A stretch of DNA of 9,829 nucleotides from an uncultured Ruminococcus sp. Its GTDB lineage: Bacteria > Bacillota > Clostridia > Oscillospirales > CAG-272. Below, one piece after another: positions 1-5,259 of the stretch. The translations under genes were made by a program, and so were the position numbers. Each line of letters opens with the position of its first letter. The stretch's first letter is position 1. The notes below the pieces were generated by a model. That model was not told the origin of the DNA and did no database searches. It saw nothing but the letters and a program-made list of their open reading frames with translations. The stretch spans positions 1 to 9,829 of the forward strand of contig CADAXH010000037.1 in assembly GCA_902791785.1 (NCBI GenBank), in the 5' to 3' direction.

Positions 1-352
1 TTTCTTTTTTTGTTTTCAGTTCTTTTTCCGATATTCCGGACCAGCTCATCATATCAGTAATCAGTTTTTCCATATTCAATATAGGAGATATAAACAGTGC
101 CTTCTCAATATTCTTGTCTTTCAAGGCATGAACTGCAAAGAAAGCGCCAATACTGTTTGCCACAAGTATTATTTGCCTGTGGTTCTTGCTGAAATCATCA
201 TACAAGACGGATAGCTCTTTTTCTGCATCCCATGGGTTCTGTGAAACATAATCAAATCCGGTTACGTCATAATCCGGAAACAGCGTTTTATAGTGATTGG
301 CTTCTGAAGCAGTACCGTTTTTTCCATGAATGTATATAAGTCCCGGGGTCAT
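1..352 (-). CDS. Alpha/beta-hydrolase fold protein, 3' end cut by window edge
   Basis: The first 117 codons are visible, reading leftwards from ATG at 352-350 and running off the window. The start is supported by a TCAGGAG ribosome binding site just upstream. The N-terminus, MTPGLIYIHGKNGTA, is a beta strand ending in the HG motif that forms the oxyanion hole in small alpha/beta hydrolases. Residues 61-74 (IILVANSIGAFFAV) look like the nucleophile elbow, with Ser67 as the putative nucleophile. The elbow reads A-N-S-I-G rather than the classical G-x-S-x-G. The layout resembles the small esterase families related to YqiA or RBBP9, but the acid and histidine of the triad would lie beyond the edge. 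No signal peptide is seen, so it is probably cytosolic. It has its own promoter and is not obviously linked in function to its tRNA neighbours. Family is fairly secure; substrate is unknown. Confidence 0.75.
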   Translation of the reverse strand, partial: MTPGLIYIHGKNGTASEANHYKTLFPDYDVTGFDYVSQNPWDAEKELSVLYDDFSKNHRQIILVANSIGAFFAVHALKDKNIEKALFISPILNMEKLITDMMSWSGISEKELKTKKE

Positions 353-390
353 TCTGTTCTCCTGAAGATTATTCTGTTTTTCGATGAGAT

Positions 391-419
391 ATTATACCAG
401 ATTTTCTTTGTCTTGAAAA
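391..419 (-). promoter_or_regulatory. Promoter of the alpha/beta-hydrolase gene
   Basis: On the minus strand there is a perfect -10 box TATAAT at 396-391, preceded by TGG, which makes it an extended -10. At a 17-base spacing lies TTTTCA (419-414), a weak -35. It sits about 40 bases upstream of the start codon at 352. The -35 touches the U-tract of the tRNA terminator. Confidence 0.6.
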
Positions 420-456
420 CAAAAAACCTCTCTCATCATTTGAAGACGAAAGAGGT
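419..456 (-). terminator. Intrinsic terminator of the tRNA unit
   Basis: Read on the minus strand, a 12-bp stem (456-445 with 437-426, two G-U pairs) closes a 7-base loop and is followed by a run of T. It lies 5 bases past the CCA end of tRNA-Trp, so it should end the two-tRNA transcript before the hydrolase gene. Confidence 0.85.
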
Positions 457-461
457 ATTTG

Positions 462-537
462 TGGCAGGGGTAGTAAGATTCGAACTCACGACACGCGGTT
501 TTGGAGACCGCTGCTCTACCAACTGAGCTATGCCCCT
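462..537 (-). tRNA. tRNA-Trp (anticodon CCA)
   Basis: A complete 76-base cloverleaf including an encoded CCA end and discriminator G. The anticodon stem GCGGT/ACCGC holds the loop CTCCAAA, giving anticodon CCA at 504-502. The acceptor stem is A-G-G-G-G-C-A against T-A-C-C-C-C-T, so pair 6-67 is a C-A mismatch; bacterial tRNA-Trp usually has C-G there. The T-arm (GTGAG/CTTAC) has one G-U pair and the standard TTCGAAT loop. It follows the CAT tRNA by 4 bases in the same transcript. Confidence 0.96.
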
Positions 538-541
538 ATAA

Positions 542-618
542 TGGTGGGCCTTTAGGGACTCGAACCCCAGACCAACCGGTTATGAGCCGGTTGCTCTAAC
601 CAACTGAGCTAAAGGCCC
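542..618 (-). tRNA. tRNA with CAT anticodon (elongator Met or Ile2)
   Basis: A complete 77-base cloverleaf with encoded CCA and discriminator A. The acceptor stem GGGCCTT/AAGGCCC is perfectly paired, and the anticodon stem ACCGG/CCGGT holds the loop CTCATAA with anticodon CAT at 584-582. A CAT gene can encode elongator tRNA-Met or, after lysidine modification of C34 by TilS, tRNA-Ile2 reading AUA. The initiator is excluded by the fully paired 1-72 position. The GGGCCTTTAGCTC start, the C4-G69 and C29-G41 pairs and the CTCATAA loop resemble Gram-positive Ile2 genes, so I lean slightly to Ile2. Confidence 0.95.
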
Positions 619-636
619 GTTCGCAGAACGCTCTAT

Positions 637-665
637 ATTTTAACATTTAGCAAATTCATTGTCAA
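637..665 (-). promoter_or_regulatory. Strong promoter of the two-tRNA operon
   Basis: On the minus strand, TTGACA (665-660), a 17-base spacer and TAAAAT (642-637). The -35 is a perfect consensus and the -10 matches at 5 of 6 positions. Transcription would start around 630, about a dozen bases before the first tRNA, as expected for a stable-RNA promoter. Confidence 0.85.
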
Positions 666-768
666 CACTTTTTGTTATAGTATTTGCATGCATGAAAATG
701 AAGTATTTCTTCAACTTCTTGTATACAACAATGGTTACTTTGTCTATTTATTTTTTTTAAAAAAGCAA

Positions 769-790
769 TATAATTTTTCTCGTGAGGTGA
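769..790 (+). promoter_or_regulatory. Possible -10 box and ribosome binding site of the E2-like gene
   Basis: TATAAT at 769-774 is a perfect -10 in an A/T-rich stretch, with only a poor -35 candidate (TTTATT, 747-752, 16-base spacing). GAGGTGA at 784-790 is a good Shine-Dalgarno sequence ending 4 bases before ATG 795 and fixes the start. The leader would be only a few bases longer than the binding site, so the promoter call is tentative; the binding site is firm. Confidence 0.45.
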
Positions 791-794
791 ATTT

Positions 795-1685
795 ATGAGA
801 AAAGACGGAAAATTAGTTAAAAATGTAGATCCAATGTACTCACTTGCTGCATATTTCATGCGCGAAAGATATGACGCTCAGAATATGATAACTGTAAAGG
901 TTCCTTACGATCCGATACATGATTACGTACTTGAAGCAAGAAAAAAAGGTCAGAAGCTGAGTCATCTTTCTGTAGTTACTGCAGCACTTATCAGAGGCAT
1001 AGCAGAATACCCGAAACTAAACAGATTTGTTGTTCATAACAGAATATATGCAAGAAACGAAGTTTCGGTTGGAATGGTAGTTCTTCGTCCAGGTGACGAT
1101 GCGGATCCATCCATGAGCAAAATGAAATTTGACCTTTGTGACACAGTATTCGACGTCAACGACAAGATGAGTTCATACATAGAGGAAAACAACAAGGCAA
1201 CATCAAGCAATGATTCAGACAAGCTCTTCAGAACACTTGTTGGTCTTTCTTTCCTTGTCAGACCCCTTATGGCATTGCTGAGATTCCTGGACAGACACGG
1301 ACTGCTGCCGAAAAAGGTGATTGATTTGTCTCCTTTCCACAACACTTTTACAATTACGAATCTTGCAAGTATAAGGACGAATCACATTTATCATCATGTA
1401 TACGGATTCGGAACGACAAGCATGCTTGTATCAATGGGTGTCAATATAGAGGAACCATATAATGACGGTGACCAGGTAAAACTGAGAAAGATGATTCCGC
1501 TTGGGATTGTAATGGACGAAAGAATTGCATCAGGATGCTATTATGCTCATGCATTTGATAAGATTTCCAAATATCTGAAGAACCCTGAACTTTTGGAACT
1601 GCCTCCGGAAAATGTTAAAGTCGACTATGAGTTCGAAGGATTGTCCAAGAGATTTGCAAAAGAAAAGAAAAAGAAAAAAAACTAA
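795..1685 (+). CDS. Stand-alone E2/CAT-fold acyltransferase-like protein lacking the catalytic His-Asp pair
   Basis: A 296-residue protein resembling the catalytic domain of the dihydrolipoamide acyltransferase (E2) of 2-oxo-acid dehydrogenases, a fold shared with chloramphenicol acetyltransferase. Residues 54-77 (KLSHLSVVTAALIRGIAEYPKLN) match the early helix of that domain. Residues 184-190 (TFTITNL) match the E2 TFTISNLG strand, and 206-240 match the strand before the active site. There is no lipoyl or peripheral-subunit-binding domain. The active-site segment, normally D-H-R-V-x-D-G, reads D-E-R-I-A-S-G at 241-247, so both catalytic His and Asp are gone. A hydrophobic stretch (148-167) lies in an insertion before the TFT strand, and the C-terminus is KEKKKKKN. 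The protein is therefore either a non-catalytic member or one using other chemistry. It is monocistronic, convergent with the glycosidase operon, and no E1 or E3 gene is nearby. Fold is fairly secure; function unknown. Confidence 0.82.
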   Translation: MRKDGKLVKNVDPMYSLAAYFMRERYDAQNMITVKVPYDPIHDYVLEARKKGQKLSHLSVVTAALIRGIAEYPKLNRFVVHNRIYARNEVSVGMVVLRPGDDADPSMSKMKFDLCDTVFDVNDKMSSYIEENNKATSSNDSDKLFRTLVGLSFLVRPLMALLRFLDRHGLLPKKVIDLSPFHNTFTITNLASIRTNHIYHHVYGFGTTSMLVSMGVNIEEPYNDGDQVKLRKMIPLGIVMDERIASGCYYAHAFDKISKYLKNPELLELPPENVKVDYEFEGLSKRFAKEKKKKKN

Positions 1686-1694
1686 TAAAAACAC

Positions 1695-1725
1695 AGCGTA
1701 CCCCATAATCGAGGTACGCTTTTCT
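1695..1725. terminator. Bidirectional intrinsic terminator between convergent genes
   Basis: An 8-bp perfect stem, AGCGTACC (1695-1702) with GGTACGCT (1713-1720), closes a 10-base loop. On the plus strand it is followed directly by TTTTC, ending the E2-like gene's transcript. On the minus strand it is followed by GTGTTTTTATT, so it can also stop the glycosidase operon, whose last stop codon is at 1727-1729. Confidence 0.8.
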
Positions 1726-1726
1726 G

Positions 1727-3028
1727 TTATTCGGTATAAGGAATTCCTTCTCTCATATGAGGGTAATGTGAAGCCGGAACACACTTGATTTCTTCGTCAA
1801 AATCAACTTTGAATACGGTGATTCCCAATTCCTTGTCAATTGGTTTATCCGGGAGATCGCAGATAATGAATCTGTGATTTTCAGTTCTGAATTTCATTTC
1901 CTTTCCATCGCATACCGAAGTGATTCTCTTCGGAGGATTGATGTATCCGCCGATAATTATCTCACCATTGCTCGGCCAGATCAGATTGTAAAGGTAAACG
2001 GACTTTTTATCCCTGGTACATGAAGCAAATGTTACGCAGTTGCCGCATGCGGTCTCACCGACTCTTCTGACATCATCTCCATATATGGCAGTTCCGTTCT
2101 TCTTGAGCCAGTTTCCGACTTTTTCAAACTCTGTTTTGTCGTCATCCGGGAGAGTTCCGTCGGGTCTCGGTCCTATGTTGAGGAGGAAGTTTCCGCCTTT
2201 CTTTGTGCATATCGTCAACATACGAACAATCTGCTGTGCAGTATAGTTGAAATGCTTTGCCTGTTCTTCGTTTATATATCCCCAGGATATCTTGTTGAAT
2301 GTCATGCATGCTTCAAAGTATCCGTCCGGATCATCCGGTTTTGGATCGTTTGATTCTTCCGGAGTGAAGAAATCTTCAGGCATCTTGCTCCTGTTGTTAA
2401 TCAGGATGTCAGGCTGAAGCTGACGAAGCTTATAGTTCCTGTTGACGGAATCCCAGAGAGTGGACGTCTTCAGCGGGTAAGACATATCATACCAGAGTAT
2501 GTCTATTTTCCCGTAATTCGAAAGCAACTCCACGTTCAGGTCTTCTATATACTTGGTAAATCTCTTTCTTGCTTCTTCATCGGTTGCGCATTTCCATCCG
2601 TCCGGATGATGCCAGTCCATCAGCGATGAATAAAGACCAATCTTCAGACCATACTTTCTGCACGAAGCAACGAACTCTGCGACAAGGTCTCTGCCCGTGT
2701 AATTGTAAAGATTGTAAGGATTTACCTTGCTGTTCCACAATGAGAAACCATCGTGGTGTCTTGTAGTCATTATTGCATATCTGGCACCCGCATTTTTTGC
2801 GGTTTTGCACCACAAATCCGTGCAGTTTTCAGCCGGTCTGAACCTTTCGGCCAGTTTCTCGTAATCAGAGATGTCCATGTTTTGTGAGTACATTGCCCAC
2901 TCACCCATTCCGTCTATGCTGTACAGACCATAATGGATGAACATCCCAAATCTTGCATCTTTGAACCATTCCAGTCTTTTCTGGCGGGTTGATGCTGTAA
3001 AAACGTCATATTCTTCTCTTGTAATCAT
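1727..3028 (-). CDS. Alpha-L-fucosidase, GH29, cytosolic
   Basis: A 433-residue retaining glycosidase expected to release alpha-linked L-fucose. Family hallmarks are visible in order: KDARFGMFIHYGLYSI (23-38) with the substrate-contacting His, TTRHHDGFSLWNSK (88-101) with the His pair of the fucose pocket, and DILWYDM (176-182), where Asp181 aligns with the catalytic nucleophile. These are followed by PDILINNR (206-213) and KKGGNFLLNIGPRPDGTL (276-293), the barrel-ending signature. The acid/base varies in GH29; the Glu pair in FTPEE (221-225) is one candidate. A short beta-rich C-terminal part follows from about 315. Length is close to minimal bacterial enzymes, and there is no signal peptide or carbohydrate-binding module. 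It is the last gene of the operon, starting 1 base after the GH31 stop codon with no clear Shine-Dalgarno sequence, so translation is probably coupled. Linkage preference cannot be read from the sequence. Confidence 0.93.
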   Translation of the reverse strand: MITREEYDVFTASTRQKRLEWFKDARFGMFIHYGLYSIDGMGEWAMYSQNMDISDYEKLAERFRPAENCTDLWCKTAKNAGARYAIMTTRHHDGFSLWNSKVNPYNLYNYTGRDLVAEFVASCRKYGLKIGLYSSLMDWHHPDGWKCATDEEARKRFTKYIEDLNVELLSNYGKIDILWYDMSYPLKTSTLWDSVNRNYKLRQLQPDILINNRSKMPEDFFTPEESNDPKPDDPDGYFEACMTFNKISWGYINEEQAKHFNYTAQQIVRMLTICTKKGGNFLLNIGPRPDGTLPDDDKTEFEKVGNWLKKNGTAIYGDDVRRVGETACGNCVTFASCTRDKKSVYLYNLIWPSNGEIIIGGYINPPKRITSVCDGKEMKFRTENHRFIICDLPDKPIDKELGITVFKVDFDEEIKCVPASHYPHMREGIPYTE

Positions 3029-3029
3029 A

Positions 3030-5234
3030 TCAGTAATTCACAACCACTTCGCCGGATTTGACACCATTAATAATTACAAACTTGTCTTCGTATGAAAACT
3101 CTGTCTTCTTGCCGTTTACTTCAACAGACAAAGGCTTTTTCTCAGAGAAAACATCAAGTCTGTATACTCTTCCGTCGCTCATTCCTTCAAACGAGCCTTT
3201 TCTTTCTCCTATTACAACTTTAGTTGTCTTGTCTTCTTTGCAGACACTGAACAATGTTTCAGCTCTTTTTCCGTTCTTATACTCAAGTGACACACCGTCA
3301 TCTTCATAGAATGTATAGCTGCTGTTTCCCGGATAAACTTCAAGAATGAGATCATTGTGATCCTTGCAGTCTGTATACATCTGAGGTTCTTCTGTTGGAA
3401 TAATAGCGCCTTCCTTAACAAACAGAACACCTCCCTGGAGATTTGAGAACTGTGTGTTTACCTCAAGATACTGTCCGCCCTCAAACACTTCTTTTGTCCA
3501 GTAGTTTATCCATTTGCTTCCTCGCGGGAGATATATCTTGTCAGAAAAAGCTCCGACAAGCATATTGTCACCGAACATATATTCATATACGCTGTCCTGT
3601 ACTTCTTCATCCTCATAAACAAAAGGCATAGCTCTGCACTCGGGCATACCGGTCATACTCGTCTGGATGGCTGATGAATAAATGTATGGGAGAAGTCTGT
3701 ATCTGAGTTTATCGTAAAAGACAAATGTATTTTGCAAATCTTCTCCGACCCACCACGGATGGCAGAATCCCGACCAGCTGTTAAGCTGAATCCATGCTGT
3801 GAAGAAACAGTAATGGATAGTATGCTTTGCAAATATATCCATATCACAGGTGATTGTAGGAATTCCGGATAGACCACAGTTAAGAATCCATGCGAGAGTT
3901 TTCAGTCTGCCGCCTGAGTCTCCTGTTGTAAATGCCGAATATGCACCTGCGCTCGTGTAACCACCGCAGTAATGATGCATTGGTCTCATGTTGTTATAGT
4001 TTGCGCCGCCCTGGTACATTTCCTTTACGAGCAGCGTCTGCATCAGATTATGCATTTCAGGTTCTTCTCTGCCGTTTGCATAAACTCTTCTCTCATCAAC
4101 TGCGTCAACCACGTGGCACGGGTCAACTTTAAATGAAGCTGCACCGTCTTTTCTGAAGTTGACGAGGTGTTCATACCAGCCCGGTATTTCAGGAGCCACA
4201 TCATTGCCAATCTTACGTTCTTCATTTGCAGTAAAATCGTGCTTGCAGCATAGCCAAAGCTGTGTTTTAAACCCGAATCTCTGAAGTGTGGCAAGGAAGC
4301 CTGACCTGTGAGGTTTTGACATCCAGTCGCAAATGTAGAATCTCTCCACATTCCATTTCTTTTCGGTTGAGAAGTCATATCTTTTTGACATCCAGCCCGG
4401 TTCAAGGCTTATCATGTCACATGGAATATTGAGTTCTCTGAACTTTGCCGCATCGTCCATTACGTTGAACTGATTTGCCTTGTCCTGTTCTACGAAGCAC
4501 AGTCCGTATGCCCATTTCGGAAGAAGAATCGGTCTTCCGGTCATGAAAGTGTATCTTTCCTCTATCTCCGCAAGGCTGTCGCCTGCATAGACAAAGAAAT
4601 CTATTTCGCCATCAGGGAAATACCAGCATATCTCGTTCTTGTTCTTGTTGCAGACATCTATTCCGTGCCAGTATGTTGAAGCACATAAAATACCGTATCC
4701 CGCCTTTGTCATAAGGAAAGGAATCGGTATTTCATAATCCTGGTATACAACCCTCATCAGATATGTTTTGCCATTCAGAATGAGCTTGTCCACATTGCTC
4801 TCTCCAAGACCGTAGAATCTTTCATTTTCAGTCCTGAATGTGACATATTTCGGATCAAGAGTAAAATCTCTGTGAGTCTGTTTCCATTCTTCCTCATCGC
4901 CTATAATCTGTTTTCTCTCGGGCCTTAATTCACAGAGAGTTTCGTTGAAATACTTTTTGACTGAATCGATTTCTCTCTGATTGAAGTCAAATGATCTCTC
5001 AAACTTGTCTGACTTTACAGTTACAACTCCGTCAGCTGTTACACTGGCAGTGAGATTGCCGGTCTTAACTCCGTTCGGGATTGTTTCTCCGACTTGTTCT
5101 GCCTCTTTCCATACTCCATATCTTTCAAAATATGTCGGATTAAAGCTTTTGCCAACTCTGATTCTCACTATGTTTTCAGAGTATGTTGACAACTGGATTT
5201 TTTTATCCTTAAAATCAACTGTTGTGCTTATCAT
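3030..5234 (-). CDS. Divergent GH31 alpha-glycosidase
   Basis: A 734-residue retaining alpha-glycosidase. I start it at ATG 5234-5232, 7 bases after AAGGGG; a GTG 18 bases upstream is in frame, but using it would put the binding site inside the gene. Numbered from this ATG, an N-terminal beta-sandwich contains FYGLGE (140-145), a GH31 hallmark. The barrel opens at LPKWAYG (238-244). Asp371 in FKVDPCH aligns with the nucleophile found as KTDFGE in alpha-xylosidases such as YicI. Asp439 in TTGDSGG aligns with the acid/base, and CDMDIF (463-468) replaces the usual S-H-D-I-G-G-F. C-terminal beta domains include MFGDNMLVGAF (553-563) and YEDDG (643-647). No signal peptide, so cytosolic. The active-site surroundings differ from classical alpha-glucosidases and alpha-xylosidases, so specificity (glucoside, xyloside, galactoside or other) is open. 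It sits 25 bases after the GH13 gene. Confidence 0.9.
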   Translation of the reverse strand: MISTTVDFKDKKIQLSTYSENIVRIRVGKSFNPTYFERYGVWKEAEQVGETIPNGVKTGNLTASVTADGVVTVKSDKFERSFDFNQREIDSVKKYFNETLCELRPERKQIIGDEEEWKQTHRDFTLDPKYVTFRTENERFYGLGESNVDKLILNGKTYLMRVVYQDYEIPIPFLMTKAGYGILCASTYWHGIDVCNKNKNEICWYFPDGEIDFFVYAGDSLAEIEERYTFMTGRPILLPKWAYGLCFVEQDKANQFNVMDDAAKFRELNIPCDMISLEPGWMSKRYDFSTEKKWNVERFYICDWMSKPHRSGFLATLQRFGFKTQLWLCCKHDFTANEERKIGNDVAPEIPGWYEHLVNFRKDGAASFKVDPCHVVDAVDERRVYANGREEPEMHNLMQTLLVKEMYQGGANYNNMRPMHHYCGGYTSAGAYSAFTTGDSGGRLKTLAWILNCGLSGIPTITCDMDIFAKHTIHYCFFTAWIQLNSWSGFCHPWWVGEDLQNTFVFYDKLRYRLLPYIYSSAIQTSMTGMPECRAMPFVYEDEEVQDSVYEYMFGDNMLVGAFSDKIYLPRGSKWINYWTKEVFEGGQYLEVNTQFSNLQGGVLFVKEGAIIPTEEPQMYTDCKDHNDLILEVYPGNSSYTFYEDDGVSLEYKNGKRAETLFSVCKEDKTTKVVIGERKGSFEGMSDGRVYRLDVFSEKKPLSVEVNGKKTEFSYEDKFVIINGVKSGEVVVNY

Positions 5235-5238
5235 GTGT

Positions 5239-5247
5239 CCCCCCCTT
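5239..5247 (-). promoter_or_regulatory. Ribosome binding site with a seven-G tract, GH31 gene
   Basis: On the minus strand AAGGGGGGG lies 4 bases before ATG 5234. Several registers of AAGG/AGGGGG can pair with the 16S tail, so the effective spacing is ambiguous. It decides the start codon of the GH31 gene. A homopolymeric G tract of this length could slip and change the spacing. Confidence 0.75.
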
Positions 5248-5259
5248 GGCACTTTTTGA

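Noticed and set aside
326..526. Plus-strand reading frame of 66 codons across the tRNA-Trp gene
   Set aside because: It overlaps the antisense of the hydrolase start, a terminator and a tRNA, has no ribosome binding site, and its C-terminal part is merely translated tRNA sequence.
662..859. Minus-strand reading frame of 65 codons upstream of the E2-like gene
   Set aside because: It overlaps the tRNA promoter and the antisense of the E2-like gene start, with no recognisable domain or binding site.
1659..1690. A-rich tract at the end of the E2-like gene as a slippage or decay signal
   Set aside because: It encodes a lysine tail in an intact frame and ends at a normal stop; low-GC genomes often have such tails.
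4043..4405. Minus-strand frame of 120 codons inside the GH31 gene
   Set aside because: It is a shifted-frame shadow of a well-supported GH31 coding region, with no start signal of its own.
5235..5252. GTG at 5252 as the GH31 start (six extra residues)
   Set aside because: It would place the strong AAGGGG sequence inside the gene, and no Shine-Dalgarno lies in front of it; ATG 5234 fits better.
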